Positions 17,861 through 26,778 of a stretch of 64,000 nucleotides of DNA are shown here, piece by piece. The stretch is from contig JAIOUW010000001.1 in the NCBI GenBank assembly GCA_019931105.1, positions 124,001 through 188,000 on the forward strand, written 5' to 3'. The position numbers and the translations under genes are program-made. Each line of letters opens with the position of its first letter. Position 1 is the first letter of the stretch. The notes under the pieces were generated by a model. It had not been told where the DNA came from. It saw only the letters and a program-made list of their open reading frames with translations, and did no database searches. The DNA is from Flavobacteriaceae bacterium NBU2977 (GTDB taxonomy: Bacteria; Bacteroidota; Bacteroidia; Flavobacteriales; Flavobacteriaceae).

Positions 17861-19273
17861 ATGGAAAAAAAAGGTCTTTTTATTGGGTTGCTATTTCTAG
17901 GGCTCGTGTCGTACGGTCAGAATTGCCCTCGAATACAAAGTCCATCGAACGGTTCCGTGGGCGTACCCGTGAACACAACGATTACGTGGAATCAGGTAAG
18001 TGGAATAGACGGGTACTTGATTTCCTTGGGCACGACGCCCGGTGGTACCGATATTCTCAATCGAAGGTCCGCTGGCTTGGTGAACTCTTTCACACCCGAA
18101 TTGGGCTTGCCCGATGATACCCTCATATATGTGACCATAAGTTTGTTCGTTACCGATGGCCAACTGGTCGAATGTCCCGGCGAAACCTTTTCCACCGAAG
18201 ATGTGGTCAACCCACCCAATTGCACACAATTGGCAAATGATCAAGAATCTGAAAGTGATTCCGGTAAAGTCCACTGGCTCTATGCACCGACCGCTACGGG
18301 CTATAGAATAACCATAGGAACCGCTCCGGGCGCCACCGATGTGGCCGATGATATAGATGTAGGCAACGCATTGTCGTACAGGCCCGAAAATGGGCTTCCT
18401 TTGGATCAGGAACTTTTTATAAAAGTCGTGCCCTACAATGAAAATGGGGAAGCTACCAATTGTTCGGCCCAAAATATGACCTATAGCGAACCTGTTTTGG
18501 ATTGCACTCCTTTTGTTCCTTTATTGGGTATTCCGGATCGGATAGGAATTTGTCCTGATGGCACAATGGCCGTAGACCCCTATCAAGCGCTGGGCGCATC
18601 CGGTTTCCGGTGGTTTAAAAAAAATAACGACAACACCGAGACCTTGCTATCTGATAATGAGGTTTTCTTTCCATCCGAACCTGGCGAATATCGCTTTGAA
18701 GTATTTAATATCATTAACGAGAACGGGGTCGGTATCGAGTGCTCCAATTCAAGGGAAATAACGGTTCTTTTCTCTGAAGCACCAGTTATTGAGTCCGTAC
18801 ACATTGAAAGGAGACCTATAGGATTGGAGATAGAAGTGCGGGTCAACGGAACAGGAGAATATGAATATGCATTGGATAATGAAAACGGACCGTATCAACC
18901 CACACCTGTATTTCAAGGAGTAAAGGACGGGCAACATATTGTTTTTGTAAGGGATGCCAACGGCTGTGGAATGGATAATCGCGTAATAGAACTCGATCTA
19001 TCACCAAAAAATTTTCCTGCCTTTTTTACCCCGAACCAAGATGGCATCAATGATTTTTGGCAGTTCATACCCGCTCCTGAAAGTGGGGAGATAAATGTTG
19101 AGTATATTAGGATCTATGACCGCTATGGGAATTTCTTGAAACAGTTGGACCCCAATTCGCAAGGGTGGGACGGGTCGTTCAAAGGAAGACGTTTACCCGA
19201 ATCGGATTATTGGTACTTGGCCGCTTCGTTCAACGGGCAACAATTAAAAGGTCATTTTACCCTTAAACGATAG
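17861..19273 (+). CDS. secreted protein with Ig-like modules and T9SS type B sorting domain
   Basis: A 470-residue exported protein; the ATG at 17861 starts the signal peptide (MEKKGLFIGLLFLGLVSYG). Two similar ~95-residue modules follow (around GYLISLGTTPGGTDI and GYRITIGTAPGATDV), each with a fibronectin/Ig-like strand pattern. Next comes a Cys-containing module with FRWFKKNNDNTETLLSDNE, a strand-rich domain ending YALDNENGPYQ...VFVRDANGCG, and a type B sorting domain (FFTPNQDGINDFW, GWDGSFKGR, GHFTLKR). It is closely similar to the next gene, so the pair is a tandem duplication. It lies 38 bp after the preceding T9SS gene and is probably co-transcribed. Confidence 0.87.
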   Translation: MEKKGLFIGLLFLGLVSYGQNCPRIQSPSNGSVGVPVNTTITWNQVSGIDGYLISLGTTPGGTDILNRRSAGLVNSFTPELGLPDDTLIYVTISLFVTDGQLVECPGETFSTEDVVNPPNCTQLANDQESESDSGKVHWLYAPTATGYRITIGTAPGATDVADDIDVGNALSYRPENGLPLDQELFIKVVPYNENGEATNCSAQNMTYSEPVLDCTPFVPLLGIPDRIGICPDGTMAVDPYQALGASGFRWFKKNNDNTETLLSDNEVFFPSEPGEYRFEVFNIINENGVGIECSNSREITVLFSEAPVIESVHIERRPIGLEIEVRVNGTGEYEYALDNENGPYQPTPVFQGVKDGQHIVFVRDANGCGMDNRVIELDLSPKNFPAFFTPNQDGINDFWQFIPAPESGEINVEYIRIYDRYGNFLKQLDPNSQGWDGSFKGRRLPESDYWYLAASFNGQQLKGHFTLKR

Positions 19274-19310
19274 ACTTTTTGGTAATTTATAATAGTTGAA
19301 TTCTTTAACG

Positions 19311-20765
19311 ATGTCCAAAAAATTGTTCTATTTCGGATTATTATTTCTTGGGATGATTTCTCAGGCCCAGGAATGCCCCGTCATATTTTACCCTTCCGAT
19401 GGAACAACCGATGTGCCTGTAGACGTTACCTTGACATGGCCAGAAGTAACGGGCATAAACGGCTATCTGCTATCTTTAGGCACAACGCCCGGAGGCAATG
19501 ATATAATCAACAGAGAAGTGCTAGGACTGAGAAATTCTTTCAAACCCCCTGTAGGTTTGCCCGAAAGCACCACCATCTACGCCAGCCTGAGCATCATTCA
19601 ATCCAACACCATACCGTTAGCTTGCAATGTAATCCGTTTTACCACATCGGAAGTAACCACGCGCCCAACCTGCACTATTATGGCCGCACCCGATAATAAT
19701 GCGGCCAACGTAACGGTTGTGACCGATCTTATATGGAACTATTCCCCGACCGCAACGAGCTACAACCTTTCGATCGGAACATCTGAGGGAGGTACCGAAA
19801 TTCTTGATAATTTCAACGTTGGGAACGTACTGTCTTATAATCCCCCGGCCGATTTACCACAAGATGTATGGATATATGTAACCGTGCGTCCGGAAAATGA
19901 GAACGGCATTGCCCAAACTTGCAACGAAGAAAGGTTTTTTACCGGGGCAATAAACGACCCCTGCGAAGATATAGACCCCATTACAGGTGAGACCAAAACA
20001 TTGGCACCCGCTATGGAATTCCCAAGCATATTTATTAAGTGCAAGGATAGCCCGCCTATTGACGTCGTGGCAGATGACGGGGCGGATGGGTATCGTTGGT
20101 ACCGTATTGAAAACGGCAGCGAGACATTACTCTCCCAAAGTCGTAATTTTAAAATAACGGAAGCAGGCAATTACTTTCTCGAGGCCTATAATTGGATAGA
20201 TAAATCGGGCACAACCCTAGAATGTTCAAGCATCAATAATTTCAATGTCCTTCCCTCTGAATCTCCTATTATAGAATCCATAGATATCAGAAAATTGACG
20301 GCCGGCAAACAAGTTACGGTAAATGTTACTGGTGTCGGGGATTACGAATATGCGCTTGACGACGAAAATGGCCCTTATCAAAAAGAATCTTCTTTTTACA
20401 ATGTTCCGGAAGGACCCCATGTCGTATTCGTACGCGACAAAAATGGTTGTGGTATCGTTTCGCAATTGATCGAGCGAGGACTCAAATCAGAAGATTTTCC
20501 TACTTTCTTTACCCCCAACCATGATGGCTTCAATGATTTCTGGCAATTCGTTCGGCCAGCTGAAGTAAAGGAAGTCTCAGAGGTACTCGAGGGGTATATT
20601 TCCATATTTGACCGCTATGGCAATCTTTTATTTCAATTGGACCCTAATTCAAAGGGCTGGGATGGAAATTTTAAGGGTAGACCACTGCCTTCATCCGACT
20701 ATTGGTTCAGGGCGGTTTCTACGGCCCAACAAGAAATAAAAGGTCATTTTACCTTGAAACGCTAG
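19311..20765 (+). CDS. secreted protein with Ig-like modules and T9SS type B sorting domain (paralogue)
   Basis: A 484-residue paralogue of the protein encoded just upstream, with the same order of parts: signal peptide (MSKKLFYFGLLFLGMISQAQ), two modules marked by GYLLSLGTTPGGNDI and SYNLSIGTSEGGTEI, a module with YRWYRIENGSETLLSQS, a strand-rich domain ending YALDDENGPYQ...VFVRDKNGCG, and the type B sorting domain (FFTPNHDGFNDFW, GWDGNFKGR, GHFTLKR). The ATG at 19311 is preferred to an in-frame TTG five codons earlier, because it begins the signal peptide. Adhesion or matrix attachment is a plausible role, but only the export route is supported by sequence. Confidence 0.87.
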   Translation: MSKKLFYFGLLFLGMISQAQECPVIFYPSDGTTDVPVDVTLTWPEVTGINGYLLSLGTTPGGNDIINREVLGLRNSFKPPVGLPESTTIYASLSIIQSNTIPLACNVIRFTTSEVTTRPTCTIMAAPDNNAANVTVVTDLIWNYSPTATSYNLSIGTSEGGTEILDNFNVGNVLSYNPPADLPQDVWIYVTVRPENENGIAQTCNEERFFTGAINDPCEDIDPITGETKTLAPAMEFPSIFIKCKDSPPIDVVADDGADGYRWYRIENGSETLLSQSRNFKITEAGNYFLEAYNWIDKSGTTLECSSINNFNVLPSESPIIESIDIRKLTAGKQVTVNVTGVGDYEYALDDENGPYQKESSFYNVPEGPHVVFVRDKNGCGIVSQLIERGLKSEDFPTFFTPNHDGFNDFWQFVRPAEVKEVSEVLEGYISIFDRYGNLLFQLDPNSKGWDGNFKGRPLPSSDYWFRAVSTAQQEIKGHFTLKR

Positions 20766-20825
20766 CCTAAAAAAATCTAGCCCGACCCAACGGCCAATGC
20801 CAAAGGTCTTTCGTATTTTTATAGT

Positions 20826-22814
20826 ATGAAGTTTAAAGTGGTTTCAGAGTTTAGACCTACCGGTGACCAACCCGAGGCCATCCGGCAGTTGGTTGAGGGA
20901 ATCGAGGCAAGCGAACGTTATCAAACTTTGCTAGGTGTAACGGGTTCGGGCAAGACATTTACGGTGGCCAACGTTATTGAACAGGTACAACGACCGACGC
21001 TGGTATTGGCCCATAACAAAACATTGGCAGCGCAGCTTTATTCCGAATTCAAACAGTTTTTTCCTGAAAATGCGGTAGAATACTTTGTTTCATATTACGA
21101 TTATTATCAGCCTGAGGCCTTTATTCCAACAACAGGACTCTATATTGAAAAAGACCTTTCGATCAACGAGGATATCGAAAAACTACGGCTGAGCACGACA
21201 TCATCATTGTTGTCCGGCCGGCGCGATGTTTTGGTCGTGGCCTCAGTTTCTTGCCTATACGGTATCGGAAACCCTGTAGAATTTCAAAAAAACGTAATCG
21301 CCCTTGAAAAGAATCAGGTCATTTCGCGAACGAAGTTACTGCACCAATTGGTACAAAGTCTCTATTCAAGGACCACGGCCGATTTCAGAAACGGTAATTT
21401 CAGGGTAAAAGGTGATGTCGTTGATGTTTTTCCGAGCTATGCGGACCATGCTTTCCGCATTCATTTTTTTGGGGATGAAATAGAGGAAATCGAAGCATTC
21501 GACCCTTTTAACAATACCATTATCGAGGTCTATGAGAGACTGACCATTTACCCGGCCAATATGTTCGTTACCTCACAAGACGTGCTTCAAAACGCAATAC
21601 ATCAGATACAGCATGATCTGGTCGCCCAGGTCGATTATTTTAAGGAAATCGGAAAACCACTGGAGGCCAAACGTTTGGAAGAACGCACTACTTTTGACTT
21701 GGAGATGATCCGTGAACTGGGCTACTGCTCCGGTATCGAGAACTATTCCCGTTATCTTGACGGTCGCGAAGCGGGTACCCGCCCATTTTGCCTTTTGGAC
21801 TATTTTCCCGACGACTATTTAATGGTCGTAGATGAAAGCCATGTGACCATTCCACAGGTACATGCCATGTACGGTGGCGATCGGTCAAGAAAGGAAAATC
21901 TCGTGGAATATGGTTTTCGATTACCTGCCGCAATGGATAACCGCCCCTTAAAATTTGAGGAGTTCGAAACACTGCAGAATCAGGTAATCTACGTAAGTGC
22001 AACCCCCGCGGATTATGAACTGCAACTTAGTCAAGGTGTTTACGTTGAGCAGGTCATTCGCCCGACAGGTCTTTTGGATCCCATTATCGAGGTCAGGCCC
22101 AGTTTGAACCAAATCGATGACCTGGTCGAGGAGATACAGCAGCGCGTAGAAAAAGACGAACGCACACTTGTGACCACACTTACCAAACGTATGGCCGAAG
22201 AATTGGCCAAATATTTGGCGCGGATCAACATACGCTGCCGCTACATCCATAGTGATGTCGATACTTTGGAGCGCGTTGAAATCATGCAGGATCTAAGAAA
22301 AGGGATATTCGACGTGCTTATCGGAGTAAACCTACTGCGCGAGGGGCTGGATCTGCCCGAAGTCTCTTTGGTGGCAATTCTCGATGCCGACAAAGAAGGA
22401 TTCTTAAGAAGCAATCGTTCATTGACCCAAACCGTGGGTCGCGCCGCCAGACATTTAAATGGAAAGGCCATTATGTACGCCGATAAGATTACGGACAGTA
22501 TGAAGAAGACCATCGATGAAACCAATTATCGCAGGGAGAAACAAACCGCCTATAATCTAGAGCACAATATTACGCCCAAATCATTGAATAAAAGTCTGGA
22601 TAATGCCCTGGCAAAAAACTCGGTCTCTACCTATCATTTTGAAAAAGAGGAGCTACGTGCCGCAGAACCCGACCTGGAATATTTGACCAAGGAACAGGTC
22701 GAAAAACTGATTCGTGAAAAACGCAAGGCGATGGAAAAAGCGGCCAAAGAATTGGATTTCATGCAAGCGGCAAAACTACGTGACGAAATAAAAATGTTGC
22801 AAGAACAGGAGTAA
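20826..22814 (+). CDS. uvrB: excinuclease ABC subunit B
   Basis: The damage-verifying helicase subunit of nucleotide excision repair, 662 residues, full length. Motifs: Walker A GVTGSGKT, the beta-hairpin region VSYYDYYQPEAFIP, the DEAD-type motif VDESHVTIPQ, helicase motifs V/VI in LLREGLDLPEVSLVAILDADKEGFLRS and QTVGRAARH, and the C-terminal UVR motif that contacts UvrC (EKAAKELDFMQAAKLRDEI). No SOS box is evident upstream. It stands alone between the T9SS genes and an M20 peptidase gene. Confidence 0.98.
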   Translation: MKFKVVSEFRPTGDQPEAIRQLVEGIEASERYQTLLGVTGSGKTFTVANVIEQVQRPTLVLAHNKTLAAQLYSEFKQFFPENAVEYFVSYYDYYQPEAFIPTTGLYIEKDLSINEDIEKLRLSTTSSLLSGRRDVLVVASVSCLYGIGNPVEFQKNVIALEKNQVISRTKLLHQLVQSLYSRTTADFRNGNFRVKGDVVDVFPSYADHAFRIHFFGDEIEEIEAFDPFNNTIIEVYERLTIYPANMFVTSQDVLQNAIHQIQHDLVAQVDYFKEIGKPLEAKRLEERTTFDLEMIRELGYCSGIENYSRYLDGREAGTRPFCLLDYFPDDYLMVVDESHVTIPQVHAMYGGDRSRKENLVEYGFRLPAAMDNRPLKFEEFETLQNQVIYVSATPADYELQLSQGVYVEQVIRPTGLLDPIIEVRPSLNQIDDLVEEIQQRVEKDERTLVTTLTKRMAEELAKYLARINIRCRYIHSDVDTLERVEIMQDLRKGIFDVLIGVNLLREGLDLPEVSLVAILDADKEGFLRSNRSLTQTVGRAARHLNGKAIMYADKITDSMKKTIDETNYRREKQTAYNLEHNITPKSLNKSLDNALAKNSVSTYHFEKEELRAAEPDLEYLTKEQVEKLIREKRKAMEKAAKELDFMQAAKLRDEIKMLQEQE

Positions 22815-22978
22815 AATCCCAATCATTTTTTGCATCTTTAGGTTAAATTCCTGCTTAATTTTAGAATCTAAATATTTTAATTAATTAATATCATTTATCT
22901 AATTGATTTATATTATATTAAGTATGATTTTTAGATTTGTCTAAATTGAATTATTTTAAGGATTTGAATCGATTTTAA

Positions 22979-24514
22979 ATGCTAATCGACAAGCGAAACA
23001 CGATATTTCAAATATCGTCGATCTTATTTTTTTTCGGCGGTTTTCTGTGCGCCCAAAAGTTGTCTTCCGAAGAAATCAAGACTGCCGCCAACAAAAAATT
23101 TCCAGAGGCCGTTTTTGAATTGAATTCATTTTTGGAAATTCCGAACGATGGTCATTTTCCTGACCAGGTAACCGCCAATAAAAAAAAATGCGAGTCGTAT
23201 TTCTCACAACTTGGGTTTACCGTAAAGACCATTTCGACAGAAGGCGCCCCCCTACTCTTTGCCGAAAAAAAGTTTCGCAAAAAAGCGAAGACCGTACTCT
23301 TTTATTTGCAGATCGATGGGCAACCCGTCGACACCACAAAGTGGGACCAGCCCGATCCATTTGAACCGGTTTTGAAAAAACGCCAAAACGGAAAATGGGA
23401 AACCATCGCGTTCGAGCGCCTAAAAAACGAGTTTGACCCCGATTGGCGGATTTTTGCCCGTTCGGCATCCGATAGCAAAGGTCCGGCCATGGCATTTATA
23501 AGTGCTCTGAAAATTTTGGACGAAAAAAGAATAATCCCGCAATTCAATATTAAGGTAATCATGGATTTTCAAGAAGAAATGGGCTCGCCCCACCTACCGA
23601 AAGCCGTGTCAGAAAATAGAGAATTGCTCGATGCCGACATGCTCTTCATTATGGATGGCACCCGTCATGTATCCAACTTGCCTACTTTGACCTTTGGAGC
23701 CAGGGGCATTGCCACGGCGACCTTAAAAGTATTCGGCCCTCGCTACCCGTTGCACAGTGGGCAGTATGGAAACTTTGCCCCAAATCCGGTTTTTAAGATG
23801 GCCCAATTATTGGCAGGTCTTAAAGATGGGAACGGGAGGGTTACACTTTCAGGTTTCTATGATGGAATAGCGCTTAGCGAACCGGAAAAACAACGGTTGA
23901 ACAATGTTCCCGAAGATAGCGACAGCATCTTGGCACGTATCGGTATGGCCGATACGGACGGCATCGGCAACACCTATCAGGAAGCTTTGCAGTACCCATC
24001 GCTGAATATCAGGGGACTGAACGCCGCATGGGTAGGAAAAGAAGTCCGGACCATAATCCCTTCGGAGGCGATAGCCGAAATCGATATGCGCCTCGTGCCG
24101 GAGTCGGACGGCAAACGTCTCATGGAACTTTTGAAATCTTATGTTCGGGAACAGGGTTATCATTTGGTGGATTCCACCCCTACCGAAGAAGAACGAAAAA
24201 AGCATCCAAAATTGGCATCGTTCACCTATCGGCTGGGGTCGTTGCCCTTTCGAACCGAAATGGACTCGGAAATCGGGGACTTTTTGAACAGGGCGACAAA
24301 TAAGGTCTTTGGCGATCAGGTGGTCAATATGCGTACCACGGGCGGATCACAGCCCATGTCGCCTTTTATCACCACATTGAATATTCCCGCCGTATCTATT
24401 CGTATTCCGAATCCCGACAACAATATCCATAGTCCTAACGAGAATTTACGTCTCGGTAATTTTTTGGAGGGAATTATAACCTGTCTGGCCATACTGGACG
24501 AGCCCATTGAATAA
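22979..24514 (+). CDS. exported M20 family metallopeptidase
   Basis: A 511-residue zinc peptidase of the M20/M25/M40 (dipeptidase/carboxypeptidase) type with an N-terminal hydrophobic export segment (IFQISSILFFFGGFLCAQ), so a periplasmic location is expected. Metal-ligand motifs can be placed: LQIDGQPVDT (in place of the usual H-x-D), RSASDSKGPAMAFISAL with a metal Asp, DFQEEMGSPHL with the catalytic and metal Glu pair, and MRTTGGSQPMSPFI near the end. The first zinc ligand appears as LQIDGQP instead of GHxD, a variant also found in related exported flavobacterial proteins. It is preceded by 164 bp of AT-rich DNA with one -7-like TAGATTTG at 22932-22939. A strong hairpin follows at once. Confidence 0.85.
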   Translation: MLIDKRNTIFQISSILFFFGGFLCAQKLSSEEIKTAANKKFPEAVFELNSFLEIPNDGHFPDQVTANKKKCESYFSQLGFTVKTISTEGAPLLFAEKKFRKKAKTVLFYLQIDGQPVDTTKWDQPDPFEPVLKKRQNGKWETIAFERLKNEFDPDWRIFARSASDSKGPAMAFISALKILDEKRIIPQFNIKVIMDFQEEMGSPHLPKAVSENRELLDADMLFIMDGTRHVSNLPTLTFGARGIATATLKVFGPRYPLHSGQYGNFAPNPVFKMAQLLAGLKDGNGRVTLSGFYDGIALSEPEKQRLNNVPEDSDSILARIGMADTDGIGNTYQEALQYPSLNIRGLNAAWVGKEVRTIIPSEAIAEIDMRLVPESDGKRLMELLKSYVREQGYHLVDSTPTEEERKKHPKLASFTYRLGSLPFRTEMDSEIGDFLNRATNKVFGDQVVNMRTTGGSQPMSPFITTLNIPAVSIRIPNPDNNIHSPNENLRLGNFLEGIITCLAILDEPIE

Positions 24515-24516
24515 GA

Positions 24517-24542
24517 AAGCGTCTCCAAGAACGGAGACGCTT
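24517..24542. terminator. intrinsic terminator hairpin after the M20 peptidase gene
   Basis: A 10-bp perfect stem (AAGCGTCTCC / GGAGACGCTT) with a 6-base loop starts two bases after the stop codon of the M20 gene. The downstream T-run is weak on both strands, so termination may be partial, but the position between two convergent genes fits. Confidence 0.7.
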
Positions 24543-24621
24543 CCCAAACTAACCAACTAAACCAACCATTATGCATGTTCTACCTAGAACGATAGAACGA
24601 AACATAATTTTTTAAATACCC

Positions 24622-25047
24622 TTATTTGATCTCGATCATCCTCTTAGGCTTGGGCAATGCCTCTTTTCTCTTTGGAAGTGTAAATCGAAGCAACCCATCA
24701 ACATAATCGGCCTTGATTTTATCTTCATCAATGGTCTCAGGCAAGGTAAACGCCCTTCTAAAAGAAGTGAATCCGAATTCTTTACGGGTATAGTTGTCTT
24801 CTTTTACCTCTTTCTCTGTTTTCATTTCAGAAGAAATCGTCAACACATTGTTGTCGATTTCAATATTGAAATCTTCCTTTTTTCTACCCGGCACGGCAAG
24901 CTCAAGTTCGAAATCCTTTTCATTTTCCTTGATGTTCACTGCCGGAACACTGGTATTGTAATTTTCCATTCCACCAAACCAATCTGGTTTGAAAATTTCG
25001 TTCATCAACGAAGGAAACACCAAATTATTTCTTTTAACGATACTCAT
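24622..25047 (-). CDS. small heat shock protein, Hsp20 family
   Basis: A 141-residue ATP-independent holdase with one alpha-crystallin domain (about residues 33-130). The conserved pieces are AVNIKENEKDFELELAVPGRKKEDFNIEI, LTISSE, FGFTSFRRAFTLPETIDEDKIKADYVDGLLRFTLPK and the C-terminal RMIEIK, the anchoring I-x-I type tail. The N-terminus is short with FPSLMNEIFKPDWF. It is cytoplasmic. The upstream 150 bp are AT-rich; no CIRCE element was seen. Confidence 0.95.
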   Translation of the reverse strand: MSIVKRNNLVFPSLMNEIFKPDWFGGMENYNTSVPAVNIKENEKDFELELAVPGRKKEDFNIEIDNNVLTISSEMKTEKEVKEDNYTRKEFGFTSFRRAFTLPETIDEDKIKADYVDGLLRFTLPKRKEALPKPKRMIEIK

Positions 25048-25201
25048 GTCTTTATAATTTAGATTAAACTTTTTTTCTTTAATCCTAAATAGACAAATCG
25101 TGTACCATAGACAAATAACTGCCTTTATGTCTTGTTTTGGTTTGGAATTACTGACAAAATGACCTATTTATTTTTAAAAAGGTCGTTCCTCAGATAAAAT
25201 T

Positions 25202-25603
25202 TCAGTTATAATGTGCCTTGAAGATATCTATAAGCACATTTGGCGGAATCACCTTATTAGGGTATTTGTGCATGATGGTGAGCACTTGTTGGATCGCCGA
25301 TGGGGGCAGGCCCATACCCAGACCGATGTTGTGTAAGCGGTTGATTTCCTTTTGTTCTTGAACCTCATCGACATTCATCAACAATACCAAGCGATGAAAT
25401 TGGAGGATTCTGTCCGCTTGTGATTTGGGCATAATATGTTCCGCTTTTTTTTCAAAAAGCGAATCAAAAGTCGCGCGATCGATTCCAAGATGAGCGGCGA
25501 CTTCGAGTAGAAAGTTAAATTCCGGTTCTTTGACGGCCCCATCTACCTTTGCAAAGGCTATCATTTCCGATAAAATACTAAGTTTTTCCTCGTGGCTACC
25601 CAT
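25202..25603 (-). CDS. TerB-like protein
   Basis: A 133-residue soluble helical protein resembling the TerB/DjlA-N (tellurite-resistance TerB) fold: KLSILSEMIAFAKVDGAVKEPEFNFLLEVAAHLGID, where VDGAVKEPE is the usual acidic turn, followed by a second helical repeat. The ATG at 25603 is used; an in-frame TTG at 25627 is less likely. The presence of the fold does not imply tellurite resistance, and no other ter gene is nearby. The function is unknown. Confidence 0.7.
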   Translation of the reverse strand: MGSHEEKLSILSEMIAFAKVDGAVKEPEFNFLLEVAAHLGIDRATFDSLFEKKAEHIMPKSQADRILQFHRLVLLMNVDEVQEQKEINRLHNIGLGMGLPPSAIQQVLTIMHKYPNKVIPPNVLIDIFKAHYN

Positions 25604-25733
25604 ATCTAAGCGTTCTTGATTGAACAATTCTTATGAAGATAACAATAAATATGGTCATTTCGTATAGTACATGTCAGGACTACCAAAGTCTTTAACAGTG
25701 ATTATTTTGTGATACCTTGCAGAAAAATAATAG

Positions 25734-26096
25734 ATGAACAACAACGATATTTTTAAAAAACTCAGAGTGGCCCTGAAACTAAGGGACGATGAAATCATCG
25801 ATATTCTGAAATTGGTCGATTTTAATATCTCAAAAAGTGAACTTGGTGCTTTTTTTAGAAAAGAAGACCACCCAAACTATATGGATTGTGGGGATCAGGT
25901 TCTTCGTAATTTCCTTAACGGACTGGTCATTCATTTACGGGGCACGAAAGAAAATCCGAAAAATCCGGGAGAAGTGCTTTCAAGGCAAAACACGGTAAAT
26001 ACAAAAAAACCAAAACCGTCTTATAAATCCGGACAGCGCAAGAAGATGGACAAGGACATTAGTTATGTAAAATATAAGAACAAAAAAAAATCCTGA
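25734..26096 (+). CDS. DUF1456 family protein
   Basis: A 120-residue protein of the DUF1456 family (E. coli YehS). Two copies of the short helical motif are seen: NDIFKKLRVALKLRDDEIIDILKLVDFNISKSELGAFFRKEDHPNY and the start of the second in DCGDQVLRNFLNGLVIHLRG. The C-terminus is a basic, low-complexity tail (KPKPSYKSGQRKKMDKD...YKNKKKS), which suggests nucleic acid binding. The function is unknown. Its stop codon lies inside a terminator stem. Confidence 0.9.
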   Translation: MNNNDIFKKLRVALKLRDDEIIDILKLVDFNISKSELGAFFRKEDHPNYMDCGDQVLRNFLNGLVIHLRGTKENPKNPGEVLSRQNTVNTKKPKPSYKSGQRKKMDKDISYVKYKNKKKS

Positions 26097-26117
26097 TGAA
26101 TTCTTCATCAGGATTTT
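26087..26117. terminator. bidirectional terminator between convergent genes
   Basis: A 14-bp perfect inverted repeat (AAAATCCTGATGAA / TTCATCAGGATTTT) with a 3-base loop. On the minus strand it is followed by nine T residues, so it is a strong terminator for the gene at 26137-26487; on the plus strand it ends in TTTTCTT. The left arm includes the stop codon of the DUF1456 gene (26094-26096). Confidence 0.88.
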
Positions 26118-26136
26118 CTTCCAGTTCAAATTGAGC

Positions 26137-26487
26137 CTACCCCTCTGTAATCCTTACTGGTACTGTAAAGGCCCTGCCTTCTTTGTAAGCGGCGTTATCT
26201 ACTTTTTTGTAGTTCAACCGACTCTTGACAAAACCTTCAAGCATCTCATTATCGGTATCTACCGATAAGACGACGATTTCCTTGTCTTCGTTCAAAATGA
26301 ACCTAACATTGGCCGTCCAGTCACCTTTCTCCAAAACGAACGAATTATCGTCCAACAAATCGGCTATCTGGGTAGATAGGCTTTTTGTAGGATCGCTCTT
26401 TTTGGAATTTTTCTTTGAATCGTTGGCAAAAATACTTCCTGTAGCAAGTAGCATTGCAGCTACCATTAAAACACTTAATTTTCTCAT
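26137..26487 (-). CDS. small exported protein with a TonB-C-like pattern
   Basis: A 116-residue protein with a clear signal peptide (MRKLSVLMVAAMLLATGSIFAN), then a short lysine-rich linker and a compact domain. The domain pattern VRFILNEDKEIVVLSVDTDNEMLEGFVKSRLNYKKV...GRAFTVPVRI resembles the TonB C-terminal fold (VxFxVxxDGxIxxxxV...V.lpv.I) found in energy transducers and in small stand-alone flavobacterial proteins. No membrane anchor remains after signal cleavage, so it should be periplasmic. Its function is unknown. Confidence 0.7.
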   Translation of the reverse strand: MRKLSVLMVAAMLLATGSIFANDSKKNSKKSDPTKSLSTQIADLLDDNSFVLEKGDWTANVRFILNEDKEIVVLSVDTDNEMLEGFVKSRLNYKKVDNAAYKEGRAFTVPVRITEG

Positions 26488-26732
26488 GACTTGTTTGTTT
26501 TTTAACCCTGTACTTATGGTATCAGGATTTGATTAATGATTGATGATATTACTAAAAAGACGTCTCAGAACTAAGAATGTTACATTGAATAGTTATTTTA
26601 ACAAATAATTAATCATTCCAAGTGTTATTCGACCTTGTAAAATTAGCGAGGAGCGATCTTACATACAATTGAGAACAAGAAGGTTAACCGTTATTTAAAA
26701 CCCTTAACCTTTACATAAGGCCCGAAATAAAA

Positions 26733-26758
26733 AAAGGCCATGTTTTAACATGACCTTT
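26733..26758 (-). terminator. terminator of sucC
   Basis: A 12-bp stem with one mismatch (AAAGGCCATGTT / AACATGACCTTT) and a tight loop, 20 bp after the sucC stop codon. On the minus strand it runs into a T-rich stretch (seven or more T), the classical intrinsic form. Confidence 0.82.
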
Positions 26759-26778
26759 ACATATGATATTCAACCAAT

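Noticed and set aside
25202-25603. Tellurite resistance system suggested by the TerB-like fold
   Set aside because: No TerC, TerD or TerA gene in the neighbourhood; the fold alone does not show that function.
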